From Candidatus Gastranaerophilales bacterium (lineage in GTDB: Bacteria; Cyanobacteriota; Vampirovibrionia; Gastranaerophilales; Gastranaerophilaceae), in assembly GCA_944325545.1 (NCBI GenBank), contig CALVAM010000006.1:18615-82614 (forward strand): 64,000 nt of DNA, written 5' to 3'. Under the pieces are notes generated by a model. That model had not been told where the DNA came from. It was given only the letters and a program-made list of their open reading frames with translations, and made no database searches. Position numbers and translations under genes: made by a program. Position 1 is the first letter of the stretch. Each line of letters begins with the position of its first letter. Of the stretch, positions 1 through 8,008 are shown in pieces.

Positions 1-633
1 ATGAAAATCTAAGTGATCTTGTGTTAAATTCGTGAAAACAGCACCGTTAAAATCACAATAATCAACTCTATGTTGAGCAAGTGCGTGTGAAGAAACTTCC
101 ATTACAACATTATCAATACCCTTTTCATTAATATCATAAAATATTTTTTGTAATTCAGGAGCTTGTGGAGTAGTGTGTTTTGCATCATGATAAGAATCTC
201 CTGAGAAAAACTTATGTCCCAAAGTTCCGATTAATGCACATTTTTTATTATTTTCTTCAAAAATCTTTTGTATTAAATGTGTGACTGTCGTTTTTCCGTT
301 AGTACCTGTAACTCCAATTAAATTTAGTTTTTTAGAAGGTGATGAATAGAATAAATCTGCAATTTGAGCAATTGATTCGGATGTATCAGAAACTATAATT
401 TGTGGGACATCAAGATTTAATTGTCTCTCTACAACAAAAACACACGCCCCATTTGCAGCAGCTTCTTCCGCAAATTCGTGTCCGTCAACATGTTCTCCTA
501 CTAGACAAATAAATAAATTATTAGGATTGGTTTTTTTTGAATTGTAAGAAATTCCGGTTATTTCTTCTGAAAAATCATCTAAATTTATTAAATTTAAGTA
601 ATTAATATTATCAACTAAAGTTCTTAATTTCAT
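1..633 (-). CDS. murE: UDP-N-acetylmuramoyl-tripeptide synthetase (MurE), 3' part outside window
   Basis: Cytoplasmic ligase adding the third residue (probably meso-diaminopimelate) to UDP-MurNAc-L-Ala-D-Glu in peptidoglycan synthesis. The visible 211 codons hold the N-terminal domain, the Mur P-loop GVTGTNGKTT, the HTTP substrate loop, EVSSHAL and the TNLTQDHLDFH motif typical of MurE rather than MurC/D/F. Start is ATG at 633; the gene runs off the left edge, so the C-terminal ligase domain and the DNPR-type specificity motif are not seen. It lies 13 bases after ftsI on the same strand, the usual dcw-cluster order. High confidence in family; DAP versus lysine specificity is inferred. Confidence 0.93.
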   Translation of the reverse strand, partial: MKLRTLVDNINYLNLINLDDFSEEITGISYNSKKTNPNNLFICLVGEHVDGHEFAEEAAANGACVFVVERQLNLDVPQIIVSDTSESIAQIADLFYSSPSKKLNLIGVTGTNGKTTVTHLIQKIFEENNKKCALIGTLGHKFFSGDSYHDAKHTTPQAPELQKIFYDINEKGIDNVVMEVSSHALAQHRVDYCDFNGAVFTNLTQDHLDFH

Positions 634-646
634 ATAAAAATCCTTT

Positions 647-2353
647 CTAAATTTTATCAGGTTTTAAATTTAAAATATGAGCAATCTGAGTAGATATTTC
701 TTTAAAAATAGGAGCTGCAACAGTGTTTCCCCAAATTTCTCCCCCTTGAGCTGAGTCAACAATAACATAAATCAGAACCTGAGGATCAGTTGCCGGCAAG
801 TACCCCACAACAGAAGTATATAATTTATTCGTATATCCGGAACCGTTTTCTTTAGGCTTAATTGAGGTTCCTGTTTTTGCTGCGATATTGAAACTATCAG
901 ATTTTATGGCAGATTTCCCCCTGTTAACACTTTCCATAAGAAGCTCAGTAACAATTTTAGCATGCTCAGGTGACATAACTTGAGTTTTCTTTATTTTAAC
1001 GGCTTCTTCTTCCGGAGAATATTTTATGACATGCGGAGTAACCCTAACACCGTTATTAGCTATAGCAGAAACAGCAGAAACCATCTGTATTGCAGTTACT
1101 GAAGATCCATATCCGTAACTCATAGAAGCGTGATCAGAAGAATCCCATTTAGAAGGAGATTTTAATAACCCAACAGATTCTCCAGGTAAATCAATTCCGG
1201 TCTTTTCGCCAAATCCAAATTTTTTTAACATTCCATAAAATTCGTATTTACTCATCATTTGAGCTACTATAATAGATCCCACATTACTTGAGTGTTCAAA
1301 TAAATAAACTAAATCAATCATCCCAGGATTAGGATGCCGTGCGTAATCATAATTTTTAATCGTCCACCAACCAATTTTTATTTTTCCAGTATCATTAATT
1401 TTAGTGTAACGATTTATTTTTCCCAGCTCCATTGCCGAAGCTACAGTAATAGTCTTAAAAGTAGAACCTGGGGGGAAAACATCCGTCAAGGTCCAATTTT
1501 TTATTTGAAAACTTGTAGCCGATTTAAATTTATTTGGATCAAAATAAGGATAAACCGCATAAGCTAATATTTCTCCGTTTTTAGGATTCATAACGATTAC
1601 GGCACCTCTTGGAGCTTTAAATTTTTCTATAGCTTTCATAAGAGCTTTTTCACATACATGCTGAACTGCAGCATCTATTGTTAAAGTTACATCTTTGCCT
1701 TTAACCGGTTTGGTAGCAGCAATAGGATCCGTAGAAATGTTATATATAACTTTACCCTTTGGGGTCATTTCATAATTCGAAGTTTTTGAAACACTTTCTA
1801 ATTTGTCTTTAGCAGTTAATTCTACGCCTGAAGCAACGTCTGCATCGAAATTATAATACCCTAAAACGTGAGAAGCCAAAGTCCCCTGAGGATAAGTTCT
1901 GATACTTTTTTTATCCATAGGAATTTCTCGTAAATTTAATTTTGCAATTTCATCTCTGGTATGCCTGTCAACATTCTTTTTTAATGAAATCATCTCGTGA
2001 TTTTGCTTTAATTTTTCAGTTAAATCAAATTGAGAAATTTTTAAAATCGGAGCCAAAATCTTAGCTAACTCTTCCGGTGTGTGAACAAAATCTTCTTTCC
2101 GTGCAAAAATATCATAATATACAGTATCAGTAGCTAATTTAATGCCGTTTCTATCATAAATATCCCCACGCATTACAAAAGAACTTGCCCTGCGTTGGTT
2201 TTTTGCTTTTACTCTAAAATGACGTAAATCAAGAACTTGGATACAAAAGAGGTATATAATAAACAGGAATAATGCCCCGACAAAAATGTATTGAAACCAC
2301 ATCATACGCTCTGCAAAAATACTGTTTCTGTTCTTATCACTACCTCTGAGCAT
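647..2353 (-). CDS. ftsI: Peptidoglycan D,D-transpeptidase FtsI (class B PBP)
   Basis: Septal cross-linking enzyme, anchored in the cytoplasmic membrane by one N-terminal segment (about residues 19-38) with the catalytic part outside. After the PBP dimer domain comes the transpeptidase domain with SxxK (STFK), SxN (SSN) and KTG (KTGTS) in order. There is no PASTA extension. Length of about 568 residues is normal. The start at 2353 is chosen because GGGAGGGG lies five bases upstream; longer readings to 2407 lack such a site. Cotranscribed with murE. Could be another class B PBP such as SpoVD/PbpB, but the murE neighbour supports FtsI. Confidence 0.9.
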   Translation of the reverse strand: MLRGSDKNRNSIFAERMMWFQYIFVGALFLFIIYLFCIQVLDLRHFRVKAKNQRRASSFVMRGDIYDRNGIKLATDTVYYDIFARKEDFVHTPEELAKILAPILKISQFDLTEKLKQNHEMISLKKNVDRHTRDEIAKLNLREIPMDKKSIRTYPQGTLASHVLGYYNFDADVASGVELTAKDKLESVSKTSNYEMTPKGKVIYNISTDPIAATKPVKGKDVTLTIDAAVQHVCEKALMKAIEKFKAPRGAVIVMNPKNGEILAYAVYPYFDPNKFKSATSFQIKNWTLTDVFPPGSTFKTITVASAMELGKINRYTKINDTGKIKIGWWTIKNYDYARHPNPGMIDLVYLFEHSSNVGSIIVAQMMSKYEFYGMLKKFGFGEKTGIDLPGESVGLLKSPSKWDSSDHASMSYGYGSSVTAIQMVSAVSAIANNGVRVTPHVIKYSPEEEAVKIKKTQVMSPEHAKIVTELLMESVNRGKSAIKSDSFNIAAKTGTSIKPKENGSGYTNKLYTSVVGYLPATDPQVLIYVIVDSAQGGEIWGNTVAAPIFKEISTQIAHILNLKPDKI

Positions 2354-2372
2354 ATTCCCCTCCCACATAATT

Positions 2373-2381
2373 ATTTTACCA
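2373..2381 (-). promoter_or_regulatory. Extended -10 promoter of ftsI-murE
   Basis: On the minus strand TGG-TAAAAT gives an extended -10 box, predicting a start near 2366 and a leader of about 12 bases before the ftsI ATG. The -35 region is poor. Inferred from sequence only. Confidence 0.4.
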
Positions 2382-2549
2382 CAACAAATTATGAAAATGA
2401 ATAACATATTTCCATGCTAATTAGTGTAAAAAATACACTGTTAATAGCAACCCAGTTGGGCTATTTTATAAGTGTATTTTTGACATTTTATCCTAAAAGC
2501 ATTGTATTTAGAGAGTTTTATGAAACTTAACAAAACTTTAAAAACCCCC

Positions 2550-2578
2550 TTGACAAATTTTTTTATATGTTGCATAAT
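2550..2578 (+). promoter_or_regulatory. Sigma70-type promoter of the small protein gene
   Basis: TTGACA (2550-2555), a 17-base spacer, then CATAAT (2573-2578). This is close to consensus and predicts RNA starting near 2585, about 58 bases before the coding start at 2643. It implies strong expression of the small downstream protein. Confidence 0.7.
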
Positions 2579-2642
2579 GAAATTGTTGAATGAAGTGTAA
2601 AACAAACACTTAATTAACAGAAAGGTCACAGAGGTGATGATT

Positions 2643-2921
2643 ATGTTAACAAATAAAATTTCATATATGTCTAATATAGGTTTTAGAGCAAACCAAAAAG
2701 TTAGTAGAAATCCTGAATCAGAAAATGCTATATTAATGTTAAGAGATGCGAATGCATCAATTAAATTCCAACAAAATCAAGAGTTCGCACAAAATGCTGA
2801 TTCTATCAATGCTAATCCGTTAAAAGCTTTAGGTTACAAATTATACAGAACTTTTAATATGATTAGAGAAAATGATAACAATCAACCTTCAGAATCTAAA
2901 CAATTTAGTGCGATTGCATAA
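2643..2921 (+). CDS. Small lineage-specific protein with N-terminal IGFRAN motif
   Basis: A 92-residue soluble, Asn/Gln/Ala-rich protein I cannot assign to a family. The N-terminus MLTNKISYMSNIGFRANQK resembles the start of two other proteins here (11890 and 57567) with (I/V)(S/G)F(R/K)xN. The start at 2643 fits GAGGTG six bases upstream; GTG 2634 and ATG 2637 overlap that ribosome site. It has its own near-consensus promoter and a terminator, so it is a monocistronic real gene. No signal peptide or membrane segment. Function unknown. Confidence 0.7.
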   Translation: MLTNKISYMSNIGFRANQKVSRNPESENAILMLRDANASIKFQQNQEFAQNADSINANPLKALGYKLYRTFNMIRENDNNQPSESKQFSAIA

Positions 2922-2965
2922 GTTTTAAATTTAGAAATCTATAATATAATACACACACATAATTT

Positions 2966-3006
2966 AGCGGTAATTTACGATTAATTATCGCTTTTACTTT
3001 TTTAAT
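2966..3006 (+). terminator. Rho-independent terminator after the small protein gene
   Basis: Ten-base stem AGCGGTAATT (2966-2975) with AATTATCGCT (2983-2992), including one G-U pair and a seven-base loop, followed by TTTACTTTTTT. It lies between convergent genes and may also act for anmK. Confidence 0.7.
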
Positions 3007-4120
3007 AAGTTATTTTACCCAGAACAACTCTTTTATCCGCACCTGTACAGGACGGGATATTATTAGGAATATTATAATATGTACAGTAGCCGAGCAACGC
3101 AAAAGCCATTGCTTCTTTATAATTATTAGAAATCCCGTAATCTTCGTGGGTTTTTAGGTTTATATGTTTAGGGAGATATGTTCTTAAAAATTTCATTAAA
3201 GTTTTGTTATAAGCTCCTCCTCCGCCTATGATAACGTTATCAACCCGTGAAATTTGCGGATAAACAAATCTTTCGTAGGCTTGAGCTATTGTTTTAGCTG
3301 TAAGTGCAGTAAGTGTTGCTATAATATCATTATGGTTTTCTGGAGCGGTTTTTAGGATGTTTTCAATATATTGAGGAGAAAAATATTCTCTTCCTGTTGT
3401 TTTAGGCGGATCAAGATAATAATATTCGTCTTGAAGAAGGCAATCAAGCCAGCTTTCGCAAACTTGACCGAAATTAGCGATTTCTCCATCTTTATCAAAT
3501 TTTTTACCGAAGAATTTTTGAGTGCAGTAATCAATCATTATGTTTCCGCAGCCGGTGTCAAAACCGAAAGTTTCGTAATCATCACTTATTACTGTCACGT
3601 TGGAAATTCCGCCGATATTTTGTACTAAAGAATTCTTAAACCATTTTTCATCTGCAAAGCAGACCAGGGGAGCTCCTTGACCGTTATATGCAATATCTTT
3701 TTCTCTAAAGTTAGAAATAGTCATACAGCCTGTTTCTTTTGAAATAATTGAGCTTTCGCCGATTTGCAGAGTACTCTTTAAAGATATATTATCCAGCTTT
3801 TCATCATATGGATAATGATAGATCGTTTGACCGTGACTGGATATTAAATCAGGTTTCCCGAATTCACTAATTAAAACATTTGCAGCATCCGCAAAACATT
3901 TTCCGACTGAAAAATTTAATTGACAAAGATCTTTTATATTAATGTCGCCTCTAAACGCAGAAAAAATTTTTGATTTAATATGTTCAGGGTAAGAAAAATT
4001 TATTCCATGAATCAAATTTACGGAAAAATCCGGATTAACTTCACAATAAGCAGCATCAATTGAATCGCAAGAAGTCCCTGACATTAGGCCTATAACTTTT
4101 TTTGTCTTTTTTTCATCCAT
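3002..4120 (-). CDS. anmK: Anhydro-N-acetylmuramic acid kinase
   Basis: Cytoplasmic kinase that opens and phosphorylates 1,6-anhydro-MurNAc to MurNAc-6-phosphate in cell wall recycling. The start GLMSGTSCDSIDAA is the family ATP-binding signature; SHGQTIYH and FDTGCGN (usually FDTGPGN) follow, then IGGGGAYN near the C-terminus. The 372 residues are full length. It follows wecB on the same strand after 23 bases; that gap holds its own extended -10 box placing the RNA start at the ATG, with no Shine-Dalgarno. The neighbour wecB also handles amino sugars. Confidence 0.93.
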   Translation of the reverse strand: MDEKKTKKVIGLMSGTSCDSIDAAYCEVNPDFSVNLIHGINFSYPEHIKSKIFSAFRGDINIKDLCQLNFSVGKCFADAANVLISEFGKPDLISSHGQTIYHYPYDEKLDNISLKSTLQIGESSIISKETGCMTISNFREKDIAYNGQGAPLVCFADEKWFKNSLVQNIGGISNVTVISDDYETFGFDTGCGNIMIDYCTQKFFGKKFDKDGEIANFGQVCESWLDCLLQDEYYYLDPPKTTGREYFSPQYIENILKTAPENHNDIIATLTALTAKTIAQAYERFVYPQISRVDNVIIGGGGAYNKTLMKFLRTYLPKHINLKTHEDYGISNNYKEAMAFALLGYCTYYNIPNNIPSCTGADKRVVLGKITY

Positions 4121-4126
4121 AAAGGA

Positions 4127-4135
4127 ATTATATCA
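4127..4135 (-). promoter_or_regulatory. Extended -10 box of anmK, leaderless arrangement
   Basis: Minus strand TG-A-TATAAT (4135 down to 4127), then six bases and ATG at 4120. Seven bases downstream of the box is exactly the A of the ATG, and there is no ribosome binding site. Confidence 0.6.
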
Positions 4136-4143
4136 TGATAGAT

Positions 4144-5262
4144 TTATGCAAAAAACTTTCTTATAATATTTTCAATTTGCTTAGATGCTGTTCCGTCTCC
4201 GTATGGATTTTGAGCTTTTAGACGTGTATTTTCTTTTGTTGAGGAGAGGATTTTTTCACTTTCTGCAAGGATTTTATCATAGTCAGCCCCAACGAGTTTT
4301 GATACTCCTGCATCTATTCCTTCTTTTCTTTCTGTTTCATATCTCATAACAAGAGTAGGGCAAGCAAAAGACGGTGCTTCTTCTTGTATTCCGCCTGAGT
4401 CTGTTAAAATAAGCTTTGCATTTTTCATTAAATAAACCAAATATGGATAATCTAATGGTGTTAATAAATGAATATTTGAAAAATGTCCTAATCTTTCGTG
4501 TATTTTATTTTTAACATTAGGATTTGGATGTACCGGAATAACGAAAGTATGGTTTTCATATTTTTTAGCTAAATATGAAATTGCTTCTATTATTCTATCA
4601 ATTCTTTCACCGTGATTTTCTCTTCTGTGAGCTGTAATTAAAACTAATTTGTCATCAATTTTAATGTTATTAGTTTCTTCAAAGAATTTTCTGGAATTTT
4701 CAATAACTTCATCTGATAAACAGAATAAAGCATCAATTACAGTATTTCCTACAACGTGTATTTTATTTTCCGGAATATCTTCTTTTAATAAAGCTTTTTT
4801 ATTAACTTCTGTCGGAGCAAAATGTAATTGAGCAACTCTGGAAGTCATCTGTCTCATTACTTCTTCAGGGAAAGGTTCATAAATATCATAAGAACGAAGT
4901 CCAGCTTCAACGTGGAAAACCGGAATTTTATGATAAAAACTTGTTAAAGCTCCGCATAAAACAGTCATTGTATCACCTTGAACAATAGTTGCATCAATAG
5001 AATTTTCTTGAAAAACTTTGTCTAAAGAAGTTAAAATTCTTGCTTGAACAGATGACAAAGATTGATTTTCTCTCATGCAATCTAAATTAATATCTGCTTT
5101 TAGACCGAAATAGGCTAAAGTTTGATTTGAAAGTTCTTTTTGTTGTTCAGTATTGCAAATAATTACATTATAATCTTGCGGATATTTTTTTAATTCTAAT
5201 ATTACAGGTGCAAGTTTTATAATTTCCGGACGTGTCCCAAAGATAAAAATAATATTTTTCAT
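4144..5262 (-). CDS. wecB: UDP-N-acetylglucosamine 2-epimerase (non-hydrolysing)
   Basis: Interconverts UDP-GlcNAc and UDP-ManNAc for cell surface polysaccharide synthesis, in the cytoplasm. Family motifs in order: FGTRPEIIKLAPVI at the N-terminus, QGDTMT, HVEAGLRS, the RREN stretch, and TDSGGIQEEAP. Length of 372 residues is usual. I use the ATG at 5262; an upstream TTG at 5277 would lie upstream of the TATAAT box. There is no Shine-Dalgarno, and the -10 box is six bases before the ATG. Divergent from gltD. Together with the TagO/WecA-like transferase at 12.5 kb it suggests a ManNAc-containing surface polymer. Confidence 0.93.
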   Translation of the reverse strand: MKNIIFIFGTRPEIIKLAPVILELKKYPQDYNVIICNTEQQKELSNQTLAYFGLKADINLDCMRENQSLSSVQARILTSLDKVFQENSIDATIVQGDTMTVLCGALTSFYHKIPVFHVEAGLRSYDIYEPFPEEVMRQMTSRVAQLHFAPTEVNKKALLKEDIPENKIHVVGNTVIDALFCLSDEVIENSRKFFEETNNIKIDDKLVLITAHRRENHGERIDRIIEAISYLAKKYENHTFVIPVHPNPNVKNKIHERLGHFSNIHLLTPLDYPYLVYLMKNAKLILTDSGGIQEEAPSFACPTLVMRYETERKEGIDAGVSKLVGADYDKILAESEKILSSTKENTRLKAQNPYGDGTASKQIENIIRKFFA

Positions 5263-5268
5263 AAAAAT

Positions 5269-5274
5269 ATTATA
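5269..5274 (-). promoter_or_regulatory. -10 box of wecB, leaderless arrangement
   Basis: Perfect TATAAT on the minus strand, six bases before ATG 5262. TG is directly adjacent, so it is not a strict extended -10. The predicted RNA start coincides with the ATG. Confidence 0.55.
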
Positions 5275-5290
5275 CAATAAAAGATTTTTT

Positions 5291-5299
5291 TGCTATACT
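5291..5299 (+). promoter_or_regulatory. Extended -10 promoter of the gltD-like gene
   Basis: TG-C-TATACT. Predicted RNA start near 5306; AAGGAG at 5325-5330 precedes ATG 5341. It is divergent from and only about 20 bases from the wecB box. Confidence 0.6.
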
Positions 5300-5340
5300 T
5301 TTATCGTAGAAAATATTAAGAATTAAGGAGAGTTGTTAAT

Positions 5341-6711
5341 ATGCGTCAAAGACCACACGAACAAGACAAAATAGAACGTCGACATAATTTCTTGCCTGTA
5401 GAAGATAATTTTACGGCAGAGCAAGTAAAAGCAGAAGCAAGTCGTTGTTTAACTTGTAAAAATCCTCAATGTGTAAAGGGTTGTCCGGTAAATATTCAAA
5501 TACCTGATTTTATCAAAGCTTTAAAAGAAGACGATATTGAAAAAGCAGGTGAAGTTATCAGACAAACAAGCATGCTTCCGTCTGTTTGTGGCAGGGTTTG
5601 TCCTCAAGAAAGACAGTGTGAAGGTAAGTGTATTTTAGGAATAAAAGGTGAACCGATTGCAATTGGAGCTTTGGAACGTTATGTAGGTGATAATACGGAA
5701 GCTAAGAAAACAGAGATTGTTCCTTCAGGTAAAAAAGTTGCAATTGTTGGTTCAGGTTGTGCTGGTATAACTGCTGCATCTGATTTAAGAAAAGCAGGAC
5801 ATGATGTAACAATTTTTGAAGCATTGCATAAGTTTGGCGGAGTTTTAAGATATGGTATTCCTCCATTCAGACTTCCAAGAACTGTTTTAGATAGAGAAAT
5901 AGATGCTTTAAAAGAAATGGGAGTTAAATTTGAAAAAAATGTTATTGTAGGAAAATCAATAACATTAAAGCAATTAAAAGAAGATGGATATGATGCAATA
6001 TTTATTTGTTCAGGTGCAGGACTTCCAAAAATGATGCATATTCCCGGAGAAAATTTAAACGGAGTCTTTTCAGCTAACGAATTCTTAACTCGTGTTAATT
6101 TGATGCAAGCAAACGAAGAAGATACGGCAACTCCACTTAAAGTAGGTAGATCTGTAGCAGTAATCGGCGGGGGAAATGTTGCGATGGATGCTGCAAGAAC
6201 TGCAGTTAGAGTCGGGTTTGAAAAAGTTTATATTGTATATAGAAGAACAGAAGCGGAACTTCCTGCAAGATTAGAAGAAATCCGTCACGCAAAAGAAGAA
6301 GGAGTTATTTTTCAATTCCTTCATGCTCCTTGCGAAATTATCGGAAAAGATGGATACGTCGCAGGAATGAAGTTTGAAATAATGGAACTTGGTGAGCCAG
6401 ACGAATCAGGCAGACGCTCCCCGGTTGGAACAGGTAAGTATACAGAATTAGATGTTGATACTGTAATTGTAGCGTTAGGAACAGGACCAAACCCTATTAT
6501 TCAAAAATCAGCTCATATGGATGGTTTAGATTTTGCTACTGATAAAAAAGGGTATTTTACAGTAGATACAGAGACGAGAGAAACTTCTATTCCTACAATT
6601 TTTGCAGGAGGGGATGTTGCTCCGGTCGGTACTTCAAATGCAATCAACGCAATGGGAGCCGGTAAAAAAGCTGCAAAAGCTATAAATGAATATTTAGCTA
6701 ATTTATTATAA
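5341..6711 (+). CDS. gltD: NADPH-dependent glutamate synthase small-subunit family oxidoreductase
   Basis: Flavin/iron-sulfur NAD(P)H oxidoreductase. The N-terminal about 110 residues form the Fer4_20 domain with CLTCKNPQCVKGCP and CGRVCPQERQCEGKC for two [4Fe-4S] clusters. Next come the FAD site GSGCAGITAA (Pro of the usual GSGPAG is Cys), the NADPH site VIGGGNVAMDAARTA, and the C-terminal FAD motif FAGGDV. The 456 residues match the homotetrameric-type protein. No large subunit gltB is in the window, so it may act as the stand-alone form or as NfnB/sulfide dehydrogenase-like; the symbol is by family only. Monocistronic. Confidence 0.85.
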   Translation: MRQRPHEQDKIERRHNFLPVEDNFTAEQVKAEASRCLTCKNPQCVKGCPVNIQIPDFIKALKEDDIEKAGEVIRQTSMLPSVCGRVCPQERQCEGKCILGIKGEPIAIGALERYVGDNTEAKKTEIVPSGKKVAIVGSGCAGITAASDLRKAGHDVTIFEALHKFGGVLRYGIPPFRLPRTVLDREIDALKEMGVKFEKNVIVGKSITLKQLKEDGYDAIFICSGAGLPKMMHIPGENLNGVFSANEFLTRVNLMQANEEDTATPLKVGRSVAVIGGGNVAMDAARTAVRVGFEKVYIVYRRTEAELPARLEEIRHAKEEGVIFQFLHAPCEIIGKDGYVAGMKFEIMELGEPDESGRRSPVGTGKYTELDVDTVIVALGTGPNPIIQKSAHMDGLDFATDKKGYFTVDTETRETSIPTIFAGGDVAPVGTSNAINAMGAGKKAAKAINEYLANLL

Positions 6712-6717
6712 TACAGT

Positions 6718-6748
6718 AAAGGGTTGAATTTTATTCAACCCTTTGTTT
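6718..6748 (+). terminator. Terminator after the gltD-like gene
   Basis: Eleven-base perfect stem AAAGGGTTGAA (6718-6728) and TTCAACCCTTT (6734-6744) with a five-base loop. The T tail is short (TTTGTTT), so efficiency is uncertain. The pilT -35 box overlaps its end. Confidence 0.65.
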
Positions 6749-6774
6749 ACAAAAATTTGATTACATGATATATT
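6746..6774 (+). promoter_or_regulatory. Sigma70-type promoter of pilT
   Basis: TTTACA (6746-6751), 17 bases, TATATT (6769-6774). Predicted start near 6781, giving a leader of about 53 bases with AGAGGG upstream of ATG 6834. Confidence 0.55.
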
Positions 6775-6833
6775 TTATAAGAGAGAATTGTCGGTAGTTA
6801 AAACTATCAAATACAAAAGAGGGCTTAATCAAA

Positions 6834-7904
6834 ATGCTTATTGAAAAATATTTGGAAGTCGTAGTAAAACAAAGAGGCAGCGATTTACATATTTCTGCGG
6901 GTTTACCGCCGGTAGTACGTATTGATGGGAATTTGCAAAGAATGGATGTCCCTGCACTTAAACCTGAAGAGGTAGAATTACTGTTATTTCCTATGTTAAA
7001 CAAAGAACAACGTCGTAAACTTGAACAAGACTGGGAATTAGATTTTTCTTACGGTATACAAGGACTTAGCCGTTTTAGGGTAAATATTTATAAAGATAGA
7101 GGGAATTATGCAGCCGCGTTTCGTGTAATTGCGTCTAAGGTTCCTTCATTTAAAGAATTAGGTTTATCAGATACTGTTAGAAAAATTGCTGAAAAGCCAC
7201 GTGGATTAGTTTTGGTTACAGGTCCTACAGGTTCAGGTAAATCTACTACTTTGGCGGCAATGATTAATTATATTAATGAAACAAGATCTGAACATATTTT
7301 GACAATTGAGGATCCTATAGAATTTATTCATCCATCAAAACGTTCAATTATTCATCAAAGAGAATTGGGTCAAGATACAAGAAGTTTTGCGAACGCTCTT
7401 AAATCAGCACTTCGTGAAGACCCAGATATTATACTTGTTGGTGAGATGCGTGACTTGGATACTATTAGATTGGCATTAACTGCAGCAGAAACAGGTCACT
7501 TAGTTTTTGGAACACTTCACACATCTTCTGCTTCACAAACTATCGACCGTATAATTGATGTTTTCCCTGAAGGACAACAACAACAAGTTCGTGTACAATT
7601 ATCTAACTCTCTTGTTGCTGTATTTTCACAAACTCTTTTACCATTGTTGCAAGCTGATGGTACAAAACAAGGGCGTGTTATGGCTCAAGAAGTTATGTTA
7701 GTAATTCCTGCAATTGCAAACTTAATTCGTGAAGCAAAAGCAGCTCAAATATATTCTACAATGCAGACAAACTCAGGATTTGGTATGCAAACGTTAGAGA
7801 TGGCTCTAAGAGATTTATATATGAGGAAGAAAGTTACTTTAGAAGATGCTCTTGCTCGTTCGAGCCGACCTGAAGAATTTAAACGAGGTTTACAAAATTC
7901 ATAA
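6834..7904 (+). CDS. pilT: Type IV pilus retraction ATPase PilT
   Basis: Hexameric cytoplasmic ATPase that depolymerises the type IV pilus and drives twitching. N-terminal domain with GSDLHIS, then Walker A GPTGSGKSTT (residues 130-139), Asp box TIEDPIEF, Walker B ILVGEMRD, and the His box GHLVFGTLHTSSA. The 356 residues match PilT rather than PilB (no long N-terminal domain or Cys-rich zinc region). No other pilus genes lie nearby, which is common for pilT. Own promoter and terminator. Confidence 0.92.
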   Translation: MLIEKYLEVVVKQRGSDLHISAGLPPVVRIDGNLQRMDVPALKPEEVELLLFPMLNKEQRRKLEQDWELDFSYGIQGLSRFRVNIYKDRGNYAAAFRVIASKVPSFKELGLSDTVRKIAEKPRGLVLVTGPTGSGKSTTLAAMINYINETRSEHILTIEDPIEFIHPSKRSIIHQRELGQDTRSFANALKSALREDPDIILVGEMRDLDTIRLALTAAETGHLVFGTLHTSSASQTIDRIIDVFPEGQQQQVRVQLSNSLVAVFSQTLLPLLQADGTKQGRVMAQEVMLVIPAIANLIREAKAAQIYSTMQTNSGFGMQTLEMALRDLYMRKKVTLEDALARSSRPEEFKRGLQNS

Positions 7905-7908
7905 TTTT

Positions 7909-7936
7909 AAAAAAGCGGGTTTAACTCGCTTTTTTG
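7909..7936 (+). terminator. Terminator after pilT
   Basis: Stem AAAAAAGCGGG (7909-7919) and CTCGCTTTTTT (7925-7935) with one G-U pair and a five-base loop; the right arm supplies the T tract. Confidence 0.8.
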
Positions 7937-7965
7937 TTGATTTAAAAACATTTTTGTAATAGAGT
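7937..7965 (+). promoter_or_regulatory. Possible promoter of pckA
   Basis: TTGATT (7937-7942), 17 bases, TAGAGT (7960-7965). The -10 box is weak (4 of 6), so this is tentative. Confidence 0.35.
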
Positions 7966-8008
7966 AATCATGTATATGTTTAAGCTTTAAAAAGGAGGAA
8001 GCTATATT

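Noticed and set aside
5341..6711. Assignment as dihydropyrimidine dehydrogenase or NfnB
   Set aside because: No partner subunit is adjacent and the length and domain order fit the glutamate synthase small-subunit family at least as well; left at family level.
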